Origin: an uncultured Flavobacteriales bacterium
GTDB lineage: Bacteria; Bacteroidota; Bacteroidia; Flavobacteriales; Crocinitomicaceae
DNA: 8,554 nt
Assembly (NCBI GenBank): GCA_946886545.1
Contig: CAMPIU010000108.1
Coordinates: 1 to 8,554, forward strand
Direction of reading: 5' to 3'
Below the pieces are notes generated by a model. That model was not told the origin of the DNA and did no database searches. It saw nothing but the letters and a program-made list of their open reading frames with translations. Both the position numbers and the translations under genes were made by a program. Positions 1 to 7,089 of the stretch are shown here, piece after piece (position 1 is the first letter of the stretch; each line of letters starts with the position of its first letter).

Positions 1-1209
1 ATGGAGTTCTTCCTTGTATGGACCTTCCGCTCCTTCCAAAATTTCCTGTGCGTCTTCATAAGCAAAACGATGGTCGGAATGAATGACTGTTTTACCAAAC
101 CATTCTTTGTAAATTTTCCCATTTTCATCCAATTCGAAAACCGCCGAAAACGTAAACTTATCTTCTTTCGGGCGAAGGGAACAAACCATGTTTGAAAGTT
201 GTTCGGGCAACATCGGAATTACGCGGTCTACCAGGTACACGGAATTCCCGCGGCGGTAAGCTTCGTTGTCCATTGCAGAGCCGGGTTTCACATACTGGCT
301 TACATCTGCAATGTGAACTCCAACCTCCAAATGTCCGTTTTCCAATTTTTGGATAGACAAAGCATCGTCAAAATCCTTCGCGTCAGCCGGGTCGATCGTA
401 AAGGTTAAAATATCGCGAAAATCTCTTCTCTTCGCAACTTCCACAGGATCCAGTTCAAGAGTTACCTGTTCTGCTTCATTCATCACGTCAGCTTCAAATT
501 CAATTGGAATTCCCTGACCGATCAGGATCGAGATCATTTCGTTGTCGTGGATCGAATTTCCTCCCAATGTCTGGATTACTTCTCCAAAAGGAAATTCAGC
601 TGATTTAGGCCAAACTGTAATTTTTACCAGCGCCTTATCTTTGTTCTTTGCTTTATTTAATTTTTCAAACGGAATGTAGATTTTCACTCCGGTTTTCGTG
701 TTATCAGGAATTAAAAAGGCGTGTTTGTCATACATGTGGATTGTACCCACAAATTGTGTCCGCTCACGTGAAACCACTTCCAGGATCTTACCTTCGGGTC
801 TGTTCCCGCTTTTCTTGATCAATGAAACGCGAACGATATCTCCGTGAATGGCCTGACCTAAATTGTGCGGTGCGATGAAGATATCCGCTTCATTTTTTCC
901 CACATTTACGAATCCGGAACCACGTTGCGTGAGTTCCAATTCGCCCTCAATTGTTTCCGAGTTATTGGAATAAATATAAGTTTCATGTCCGCTTTTGCGA
1001 ATAAAACCTTCCGTTTCCAATTCACGAAGCAAAGCAACTACCAGTTTCCGTGATTCGCTTTCGTGCACATGTAGTAAGGTACACACTTGTTTATAGTTCA
1101 AAAGAGCCTCCGGATGTTGCTCAAATAATTTTCGTATGATATGATATAGACCGGTCTTTAGTTTCTTGGTCGATTTATCCTTAATTTTTTTTGGTCCTTT
1201 TTTCCCCAT
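1..1209 (-). CDS. rnr: Ribonuclease R, 3'-truncated by the window edge
   Basis: This is a processive 3'-to-5' exoribonuclease that degrades structured RNA in the cytoplasm. The first 403 codons are open with no stop, and the rest lies off the left edge. Translated from the minus strand, it shows a basic N-terminus (MGKKGPKKIK), a winged-helix region at about 20-72, two cold-shock-like OB domains at about 86-146 and 152-235, then the start of the RNB catalytic domain from about 258. The RNB signature TIDPADAKDFDDA holds D273, D279, D281 and D282, spaced exactly like the metal and catalytic aspartates D201, D207, D209 and D210 of RNase II. HIADVSQYV follows, as in the family. The rest of RNB and the C-terminal S1 domain are outside the window. 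RNase R, not RNase II, is favoured by the N-terminal winged helix. An in-frame ATG 15 codons upstream (1252-1254) exists, but the lysine-rich start at 1209 looks more natural. The gene is transcribed divergently from the dioxygenase gene. Confidence 0.96.
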   Translation of the reverse strand, partial: MGKKGPKKIKDKSTKKLKTGLYHIIRKLFEQHPEALLNYKQVCTLLHVHESESRKLVVALLRELETEGFIRKSGHETYIYSNNSETIEGELELTQRGSGFVNVGKNEADIFIAPHNLGQAIHGDIVRVSLIKKSGNRPEGKILEVVSRERTQFVGTIHMYDKHAFLIPDNTKTGVKIYIPFEKLNKAKNKDKALVKITVWPKSAEFPFGEVIQTLGGNSIHDNEMISILIGQGIPIEFEADVMNEAEQVTLELDPVEVAKRRDFRDILTFTIDPADAKDFDDALSIQKLENGHLEVGVHIADVSQYVKPGSAMDNEAYRRGNSVYLVDRVIPMLPEQLSNMVCSLRPKEDKFTFSAVFELDENGKIYKEWFGKTVIHSDHRFAYEDAQEILEGAEGPYKEELH

Positions 1210-1321
1210 AATTCGTGTTGTAATGTAAAAATACGAATACGAAATGACATTCATAAATTTAGGTCGTATATCGTGAGTTTGTGCAGATGTAATTGCTAAA
1301 TTCGCAAAAAACCAGATTCAC
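1210..1321. promoter_or_regulatory. Divergent intergenic region between rnr and the dioxygenase gene
   Basis: These 112 bp must hold the promoters for both divergent genes. For rnr, TATTTTTA on the minus strand (plus-strand 1226-1233) matches TAnnTTTG except at the last base. For the dioxygenase, TAAATTCG at 1297-1304 has one mismatch, and a TTTG lies at 1278-1281, only 15 bp upstream, which is short for a -33/-7 pair. A 6-bp tandem repeat, ATACGA twice, occupies 1231-1242. No Shine-Dalgarno motif precedes either gene, as is usual in Bacteroidota. The promoter assignments are weak, but the presence of promoters somewhere here follows from the gene arrangement. Confidence 0.35.
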
Positions 1322-2335
1322 ATGAATGAACCATTTTCTGTCTCTCAGGAAACAACCCGTTTAGGAATTATGCACCTGAAACGCTACTGGGAAAAACAGC
1401 AAGCAATCAAAAACCAAACGTTGGATAAGATAAAAATTCCGGAAGAATGGCAGTTGGATTGCACTTTATTGGCTGCATTAAACCTTGGATTGGAACAAAC
1501 AATACGACATCTTTATGTGACCAACCCTACTTTACAAGAATTTGAGGATTGGATTCTTGCTTTGAATGGTGGTGTTATACCGGAAAAAAACATTCAACAA
1601 TTCAATGCTTTTATATTGAATGACAGTGATTCCAAAAAAAGGCAAATAGAACCGATTCTAAGTGATGAGGATTTGTGTTTTTGGAATAAAAACGGATATC
1701 TGATCATTCGTCAGGTTGTTCAGAAGGCAGATTGTGAGGCAGCAGTTAAAGTAATTTGTGACTTTATCGATGTAGATCTGGATCATCCTGAAACCTGGTA
1801 TAAAAGCCAGCCTGCAAAACAAGGAGTTATGGTACAATTGTTTCAGCATGAAATATTGGAAAAGAACCGCCAATCTGAAAGCATCCGCAGAGTATATGAA
1901 CAGTTGTGGAGTAGAACGGATATATGGCTTAATACGGATCGTTGCGGATTTAATCCACCTGTTACAGAAACATATACTTATCAAGGTTTTCCGCTCCATT
2001 GGGATGTAAGTTTGAAGCAACCCATTCCATTTGGCCTGCAGGGTATTTTATATCTTACCGATACAACCGAAGACCAGGGGGCTTTTACTCTGGTACCGGG
2101 ATTTCACAACAAAATAGAAGAATGGCTGAATAATTTACCACAAGGTGAAAATCCGAGAAATCAGGATTTTTATGCACTCGGGGCAAAACCAATTGCTGCC
2201 AACGCGGGAGATTTTATTATTTGGCATCATGCCTTACCACATGGAAGCAGTCCCAATTTGGCACATTCTCCGAGAATAGTCCAATATATCAATTATTCTC
2301 CGGTTGATATGGATATCAGGAGGGAGTGGATTTGA
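1322..2335 (+). CDS. Phytanoyl-CoA dioxygenase (PhyH) family Fe(II)/2-oxoglutarate oxygenase
   Basis: The 337-residue product is predicted to be a cytosolic non-haem iron oxygenase that couples 2-oxoglutarate decarboxylation to substrate hydroxylation. The PhyH domain runs from about L113 (LSDEDLCFWNKNGYLII, the usual opening of this fold) to the C-terminus. The iron-binding facial triad is visible: H226 and D228 in LHWDVS, and H307 in LPHGSSPN. R318 in SPRIVQY sits where the family binds the 2-oxoglutarate carboxylate. The triad is complete, so the enzyme should be active. Residues 1-112 precede the domain and match no family I recognise; they look mainly helical and may be a substrate or partner domain. 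The substrate cannot be told from sequence, since the family includes phytanoyl-CoA, ectoine and small-metabolite hydroxylases, and the neighbours give no pathway. There is no signal peptide. The start ATG at 1322 was chosen because it gives the full ORF; the next Met is at codon 17. Confidence 0.85.
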   Translation: MNEPFSVSQETTRLGIMHLKRYWEKQQAIKNQTLDKIKIPEEWQLDCTLLAALNLGLEQTIRHLYVTNPTLQEFEDWILALNGGVIPEKNIQQFNAFILNDSDSKKRQIEPILSDEDLCFWNKNGYLIIRQVVQKADCEAAVKVICDFIDVDLDHPETWYKSQPAKQGVMVQLFQHEILEKNRQSESIRRVYEQLWSRTDIWLNTDRCGFNPPVTETYTYQGFPLHWDVSLKQPIPFGLQGILYLTDTTEDQGAFTLVPGFHNKIEEWLNNLPQGENPRNQDFYALGAKPIAANAGDFIIWHHALPHGSSPNLAHSPRIVQYINYSPVDMDIRREWI

Positions 2336-2392
2336 ATAGGAAATAAATTTTTGATCGAAGAACCTTTCAACCTAAACATGGGATTAGGAAAG

Positions 2393-2416
2393 AAACAGGA
2401 AGGAGTCTGTTTTGTT
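2393..2416 (+). terminator. Weak candidate terminator after the dioxygenase gene
   Basis: AAACAG (2393-2398) pairs with CTGTTT (2407-2412) around the 8-nt loop GAAGGAGT, and the right arm runs into TGTT. A G-T pair can extend the stem by one. It lies 58 bp after the dioxygenase stop codon. The stem is short and GC-poor, so termination here would be inefficient. A second small inverted repeat, CCTAA/TTAGG (2371-2375 with 2384-2388), lies just before it but has no T tract. Confidence 0.25.
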
Positions 2417-2533
2417 AACTAAACACCATGTGGTAATTAATTTTATTTGTCCGGCTAATTTCAGTCTTTGAATAAACGTCCAATATCTCAAAAGTTATTA
2501 CCTTTACTATATTAGGATTATAAAACAACAATA
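2417..2533 (+). promoter_or_regulatory. AT-rich leader and probable promoter region of the ferritin gene
   Basis: This stretch separates the dioxygenase gene from ferritin and is very AT-rich. The best -7-like element is TACCTTTA (2499-2506), which differs from TAnnTTTG at the last base. A TTTG at 2467-2470 lies too far upstream (28 bp) to be a convincing partner. The translation leader just before the ATG (AAAACAACAATA) is A-rich without a Shine-Dalgarno motif, typical of Bacteroidota. I see no convincing Fur box or other iron-responsive operator. Apart from the small hairpins reported upstream, nothing else is visible in this intergenic region. Confidence 0.3.
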
Positions 2534-3058
2534 ATGAATAAGCGAATTGAAGCGGCATTAAATGATCAAATTCAAAAAGAATCTTCTTCCTCTCAATATT
2601 ACCTTGCGATGGCTTCATGGGCCGAAACAAAGGGTTTGAACGGTACAGCAAAGTTTATGTACACACATTCAGATGAAGAGCGGTTCCACATGTTGAAGCT
2701 GATCAAGTTCGTTAATGAACGCGGAGGAGTAGCTATTGTTCCTTCAATTCCGGAACCGCCACGGGAATATGATTCTTTGGAGCGCGTTTTTGAATTGCTA
2801 TTGGAGCATGAAGTGGGTGTTTCGGAAAGTATTAACAACGTGGTTGATGCTTGTCTGCAGGAAAAAGATTATTCCACGCACAATTTCATGCAATGGTATG
2901 TTTCCGAGCAATTGGAAGAAGAAGCACTGGGCAGAAGCATCCTGGATAAATTGCGACTGATCGGCGGTGATAAAGGTGGTCTCTACTTATTTGACCGCGA
3001 TATGGAAATGACCGCTGCAGCAGCAGCAAAAGGAGGAAATGCCGATCAGAAAGCTTAA
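2534..3058 (+). CDS. ftnA: Non-haem ferritin (FtnA type)
   Basis: This is a cytosolic iron-storage protein that oxidises Fe(II) and stores it as a mineral in a 24-subunit shell. Its 174 residues match the usual length of bacterial ferritin plus a short Ala/Gly-rich tail (about 160-174). The ferroxidase ligands are all present when aligned by eye to E. coli FtnA: E16, E49 and H52 (in HSDEERFHM), E93 (in LEHEV) and E129. The C-site residues E48, E125 and E128 are also present, as are Y23 and Q126. The segment NFMQWYVSEQLEEE is close to the E. coli NFLQWYVSEQHEEE. There is no haem-ligand methionine like that of bacterioferritin in the equivalent helix, so FtnA type is preferred. The sensor-cyclase gene starts 60 bp downstream on the same strand without an obvious terminator between them, so read-through is possible. 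Confidence 0.95.
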   Translation: MNKRIEAALNDQIQKESSSSQYYLAMASWAETKGLNGTAKFMYTHSDEERFHMLKLIKFVNERGGVAIVPSIPEPPREYDSLERVFELLLEHEVGVSESINNVVDACLQEKDYSTHNFMQWYVSEQLEEEALGRSILDKLRLIGGDKGGLYLFDRDMEMTAAAAAKGGNADQKA

Positions 3059-3089
3059 TGCTTTAGAATGAAACTTTTTCAGTGAATTA

Positions 3090-3107
3090 TTCGTTGAAAT
3101 AAACGAA
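3090..3107. repeat. Small inverted repeat between ferritin and the sensor-cyclase gene
   Basis: TTCGTT (3090-3095) and AACGAA (3102-3107) form a perfect 6-bp inverted repeat around GAAATA, 11 bp before the ATG at 3119. It is not followed by a T run, so it is not a normal terminator. It could be an operator, a translation-modulating hairpin in the leader, or chance in AT-rich DNA. Confidence 0.3.
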
Positions 3108-3118
3108 ATTAATACTCT

Positions 3119-6100
3119 ATGCTCGTTCGATTAATAGGAATTGGAGCTGTTGTTGCGTTTGCTACTACTAGCGCGGTAAGTCAAGTCTCGTATCGTTTTA
3201 GAAATTTTTCTATTAACGATGGACTCTCGCAGAGTTCTGTGACGACTATTGTGCAAGATGAAGTCGGAACTTTATGGCTGGGAACGCAGGATGGTTTGAA
3301 TCGTTTTGACGGACAGCAATTCGAAATCTTCACTTCAGACGACACTCCCGGACTGGCAAGTTCTTATATTCATTGTGGTTTAAAGGATCAATTCGGTGAA
3401 TTATGGTTCGGTACCGCAGACGGAATTTCTGTTTACAATCCAAAAAAAGAGACTTTTCGGTCGCTTTTGGCTTCAGATAATAAGAATCTTTCGATTGAAA
3501 GTATTTCGGAAGAGCAGAACGGAAATATTTGGCTGGGTTCTTCCACGCATGGTTTGGCAAAATATGATCGCACCACTAAAAAGATCTCATTTCTTACTGG
3601 TGCAATTCCTTCTAAACGCATTCACTACATCAAATTTGTTACGGATGAACAGTTAATTGTATCGTTTGAAGATGCCGGGGTTTATGTTTACAATCTCAAA
3701 ACAAAAGGATGGAAACAACTCACTCCGCCGAATATTCAAAAGACCTGGCTCGTTTCGGATGTGGAAGCATTTACCGAAAACAGTTTTGTACTATCCAGCA
3801 ATGAAGGTCTTTGGATTTTCGATGCACAAAATCACAAAATATTTCCCTTTCTGAAATTTATCGGAAAAGATTATGGGATCGAAGAGTTCTCGGATGTTTA
3901 TGTGAAATCTACCAATGAATTTTACATAGCGACGGTCAACAATGGATTGATCAGTGTGAACAGCACCGGAGATGGTTACCGGGTTACACTGAGTAAGAAA
4001 GATATTTTTCAGAAGAATGCGATTTTATTCAATGAACTGAACGAATTGTTTTGTGATGAAAACGGGACCATTTGGATCGGAACATTAAGAGGTCTCAGCG
4101 GATTTAATCCGAAAAACGATTCATTCTTTGGAGTCGGGCCGTCATCCAATCTTAAATTGGGCTTGCCATCGGAAAGTGTTTGGGGCTTTGCGGAATCCAA
4201 TGATTTTTCGAAAGTATATATTGCAACTGATTTTGCTATTTCCGAGCTGGACAAAAAAACAGGCCAATTCAAACATTACTACATCGCAAAAACGGACGAA
4301 TTCAATGAAAAAAGCATTGTTTCAATCCTTCATTTGACAGATCAGCACTTTTTGGTTGGGGCCAACGACGGCTTATATGAACTGAAAATCCGAAATGGAA
4401 TTGGGAATTTTAAGAAGATCAACTACAAGGGGATTTCCAATCCTTCCGGGTTCCAAAGAGTTTATAAGATTACACCATACAAACAATCCCGGTTTTTTAT
4501 CGCTACAAAAGGCGGCGTGTTGTTGTACGACATCAAAACCGGAGAGTTCGAACCCTTTGTTTACGATCCGAAAAAACCAACAAAAACGATTGGCGCCGGG
4601 GTTTGTAGAGTTGCATATAAAGGATTGAATGGCACCTATTATTTTGCCACAGGTGTTGGTGGGATTAACATACTGACACTTGATAAAAAAGGGAAAGAGC
4701 AAATTGTTCCTTACCCGATGAACAAGGCTATTTTGAAAGCCAGCCGGGATGTGATTTCCAGTATTTACCAGGATGATGAAACAACTTTATGGCTGGGAAC
4801 TTCCGGGTCAGGTTTACTCAAACTGAATTTAAAAACAGGAAAGGTTGTTGCTTTTACTCGAAAACAAGGCTTACCCAACAACTTTGTTTACGGGATCCTT
4901 CCGGATAAGCGTGGGAACTTATGGTTAAGCACCAATAAAGGTCTTTGCAGATTCAATATCGCACAGGAGTATTGTACAAATTACTCGGAAGTAAACGGCT
5001 TAATGAGCAACGAGTTTAATACCGGCGCTTATCTCCTTTCCGGGACCGGCGAAATGTATTTTGGTGGAATTGAAGGTTATAATTTCTTCAACCCGGAAAA
5101 TCTGCAGGAGTTGAAAGAAAGAGTCTATGTAAACTTTTTGAAATTCCGTTTTGATGACCAATGGTTAAAACCGGGCGACAAAGACGCGCCGTTTAAAGAA
5201 GCATTCTCTTATCAGCCGAATATCAAATTAGGGTACGACGAGCGCAGTTTTACCATTCGATTTTTACCAACAGATCTGATCAACCGTGATTTACTCCAAT
5301 TCAAATACGAATTGGAAGGCTTGGATGAAGGTTCTGTGTATTTAGGTTCTTCCAGTGAAATTCACTTTACATCTTTGACTCCGGGTAATTATGTGCTCAA
5401 AGTTTATGTGAAAAGAATTGATGGAAACTGGGTTCAGGCAAGTTCTCAAATGGAAATTGAAATTGCCGCTCCTTTTTGGTGGAAATGGTGGTTTTGGGTA
5501 ATCGTTTTAATTGTTCTGACCTTGCTGATTATTGTTTTCATTCGTTCCAGGATAAATCTTGCCCGAAGAGATCAGGTGCGTTTGGAAATGAAAATCGTGG
5601 AGAGAACGAAGGAGATTCGTGCTCAAAACATGAAGATCGAATCCCAGAAGAAAGTTATTGAGGAAGAAAAAACAAAGGTTGAAGAGCAAAAGAGATTGCT
5701 TCAAATTGAAAAGGATAAAACAGAGACCTTATTAAGAAATATCATACCTGAATCTACAGCAGAAGAACTCAAGACAAAAGGAAGAGCTTCTGCCCGGGCT
5801 TATAAAACCGTTTCCGTATTGTTCACGGATTTTGTTGGTTTTACCAAGATCGCAGAAGGATTGAAGCCAACGGATCTGGTTAACAAACTGGATGTTTACT
5901 TTAGAAAATTCGATGAGATTATTGTAAAGAATAACCTTGAGAAGATCAAAACCATTGGCGACGCATACATGTGTGCCGGAGGTGTTCCGGTTCGCAACAA
6001 CACCAATCCGATAGATGCCGTTTTAGCAGCGCTCCAGATCCAGGATTATATGAATACCCTGAAGAACAACGGACTGAAAACAGGTGAAGAGTTTTGGGAA

Positions 6101-7027
6101 TTAAGGCTCGGAATCAATACAGGGGAAGTTACCGCCGGAGTGATCGGATCGGAAAGATTGGCTTATGATATTTGGGGAGCAACAGTAAACCAGGCCCAGC
6201 GCATGGAAATGATGGGTGAACCGGGAAGGGTAACCATTTCCGGATCCACTTTTAAACTCATCGAACCGTATTTTGAATGTACTTACCGTGGAAAGGTAAA
6301 AACGAAGAGTAAGGGTTTGATTGAAATGTTTACTGTTGAACGGATCAAGCCGGAACTATCGATAAACGGAGAAGGACTTTATCCGAACGACCGCTTCCAG
6401 CAGATTGTAAACCTGCATTTGTACAGTAGCATTAATTACTACAAAGCAGAACGTCACATTATTAAAGTCCTGGAAAAAGGATTATCACCCATGTTGCACT
6501 ATCATAGTATCGAACATACCAAAGATGTTGTGCGCGCGGTTGAGCGTTACGCCTTATTGGAAGGGGTAACCGACGAAGGTTTATTCCTCTTGAAATCTGC
6601 GGCAACTTATCACGATGCCGGATTTGTGGAGAATTATGAAAAAAACGAACCGATCGGAGCAAGAATGGCAGAAGAAATTCTCCCGAAATACGGATATTCG
6701 GATCAACACATTGCTCAGATCAAGGAACTGATTTTCGTAACACAAATACCACATCAACCGAAAAACAAACTCGAACAAATTATTTGTGACGCGGATCTCG
6801 ATTATTTAGGAAGGGACGACTTCCATGAAATCGCCGATCGATTGAGAAGAGAACTTCGTGAGCATGGAAAGATTGAAAGTGACCGGCAATGGGATCAGAT
6901 GCAGGTTGCCTTCTTAAACATGCATAAATATTTTACTCCGACAGCCATAGCAAGCAGACAAACCAAGAAAATGCAAAACCTCAAAGAGGTTGAAGAAAGA
7001 TTGGCAAGGAACGAGTATAAAGATTAA
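3119..7027 (+). CDS. Transmembrane sensor: Reg_prop propeller, Y_Y_Y, class III adenylate cyclase, HD phosphohydrolase
   Basis: The 1302-residue product is a predicted inner-membrane receptor with a periplasmic sensor and cytoplasmic enzymes. In order: signal peptide 1-21 (AVS then Q22); two-component-type Reg_prop beta-propeller about 23-715, with blade motifs at W53, W96, W138, W319, W558 and W602 (pattern LWLGTxxGLxRFD); Y_Y_Y domain about 725-785; Trp-rich membrane entry and helix about 787-808; charged coiled coil about 820-873; linker with NIIPESTAEEL from 874; cyclase domain about 895-1076; HD domain about 1095-1300. The cyclase has metal aspartates D904 (LFTDFVGFT) and D948 (TIGDAY), adenine-selecting K944 and D1017 (YDIWG), and transition-state N1024 and R1028, so ATP is the expected substrate and a homodimer would have complete active sites. 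The HD domain has YHSIEH (H1129, H1133), H1165-D1166, H1212 and D1224/D1226 in CDADLDYLG, resembling phosphodiesterase metal motifs. It may hydrolyse cAMP, but this is inferred. The ligand is unknown. No histidine kinase, receiver or DNA-binding domain is present. Confidence 0.9.
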   Translation: MLVRLIGIGAVVAFATTSAVSQVSYRFRNFSINDGLSQSSVTTIVQDEVGTLWLGTQDGLNRFDGQQFEIFTSDDTPGLASSYIHCGLKDQFGELWFGTADGISVYNPKKETFRSLLASDNKNLSIESISEEQNGNIWLGSSTHGLAKYDRTTKKISFLTGAIPSKRIHYIKFVTDEQLIVSFEDAGVYVYNLKTKGWKQLTPPNIQKTWLVSDVEAFTENSFVLSSNEGLWIFDAQNHKIFPFLKFIGKDYGIEEFSDVYVKSTNEFYIATVNNGLISVNSTGDGYRVTLSKKDIFQKNAILFNELNELFCDENGTIWIGTLRGLSGFNPKNDSFFGVGPSSNLKLGLPSESVWGFAESNDFSKVYIATDFAISELDKKTGQFKHYYIAKTDEFNEKSIVSILHLTDQHFLVGANDGLYELKIRNGIGNFKKINYKGISNPSGFQRVYKITPYKQSRFFIATKGGVLLYDIKTGEFEPFVYDPKKPTKTIGAGVCRVAYKGLNGTYYFATGVGGINILTLDKKGKEQIVPYPMNKAILKASRDVISSIYQDDETTLWLGTSGSGLLKLNLKTGKVVAFTRKQGLPNNFVYGILPDKRGNLWLSTNKGLCRFNIAQEYCTNYSEVNGLMSNEFNTGAYLLSGTGEMYFGGIEGYNFFNPENLQELKERVYVNFLKFRFDDQWLKPGDKDAPFKEAFSYQPNIKLGYDERSFTIRFLPTDLINRDLLQFKYELEGLDEGSVYLGSSSEIHFTSLTPGNYVLKVYVKRIDGNWVQASSQMEIEIAAPFWWKWWFWVIVLIVLTLLIIVFIRSRINLARRDQVRLEMKIVERTKEIRAQNMKIESQKKVIEEEKTKVEEQKRLLQIEKDKTETLLRNIIPESTAEELKTKGRASARAYKTVSVLFTDFVGFTKIAEGLKPTDLVNKLDVYFRKFDEIIVKNNLEKIKTIGDAYMCAGGVPVRNNTNPIDAVLAALQIQDYMNTLKNNGLKTGEEFWELRLGINTGEVTAGVIGSERLAYDIWGATVNQAQRMEMMGEPGRVTISGSTFKLIEPYFECTYRGKVKTKSKGLIEMFTVERIKPELSINGEGLYPNDRFQQIVNLHLYSSINYYKAERHIIKVLEKGLSPMLHYHSIEHTKDVVRAVERYALLEGVTDEGLFLLKSAATYHDAGFVENYEKNEPIGARMAEEILPKYGYSDQHIAQIKELIFVTQIPHQPKNKLEQIICDADLDYLGRDDFHEIADRLRRELREHGKIESDRQWDQMQVAFLNMHKYFTPTAIASRQTKKMQNLKEVEERLARNEYKD

Positions 7028-7067
7028 GTGAATGATTATTTGATTAGGTGGAATAGAAAAACAAGTC

Positions 7068-7075
7068 TATTTTTG
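7068..7075 (+). promoter_or_regulatory. Candidate -7 promoter element of the lipoprotein gene
   Basis: TATTTTTG matches the Bacteroidota -7 consensus TAnnTTTG exactly. It ends 14 bp before the ATG at 7090, so a transcript would have a very short A-rich leader. The nearest upstream TTTG (7039-7042) is 25 bp away, longer than the usual -33 spacing. An exact short match in AT-rich DNA may be chance. Confidence 0.35.
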
Positions 7076-7089
7076 AAAAAAAATTGAAG

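Noticed and set aside
1..408. Plus-strand open frames at 1-195 and 199-408, and 865-1053
   Set aside because: They lie antisense inside the clearly coding ribonuclease R frame, and their translations look like no protein family.
1210..1254. Extension of ribonuclease R by 15 codons to the in-frame ATG at 1252-1254
   Set aside because: The added stretch (Tyr/Ile-rich) is unlike RNase R N-termini, whereas the start at 1209 gives a typical lysine-rich beginning. It cannot be fully excluded.
1658..2020. A 120-codon minus-strand frame inside the dioxygenase gene
   Set aside because: It overlaps the PhyH catalytic domain containing the iron ligands on the plus strand. The antisense translation is low-complexity and unlike any known protein.
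2417..2533. Iron-responsive Fur box before ferritin
   Set aside because: No 19-bp palindrome near the Fur consensus is present; the region is simply AT-rich.
4373..4702. A 109-codon minus-strand frame inside the sensor-cyclase gene, and other frames of 60-90 codons there
   Set aside because: They overlap the propeller-coding region, whose translation is continuous and has recognisable repeats. The opposite-strand peptides show no domain character.
3119..7027. Hybrid two-component histidine kinase
   Set aside because: The N-terminal half fits, but no HisKA, HATPase, receiver or AraC domain follows; the output is a class III cyclase plus HD domain.
7084..7089. TTG start giving the lipoprotein two extra residues
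   Set aside because: The ATG at 7090 gives a standard SPII signal peptide and is the more common start codon.
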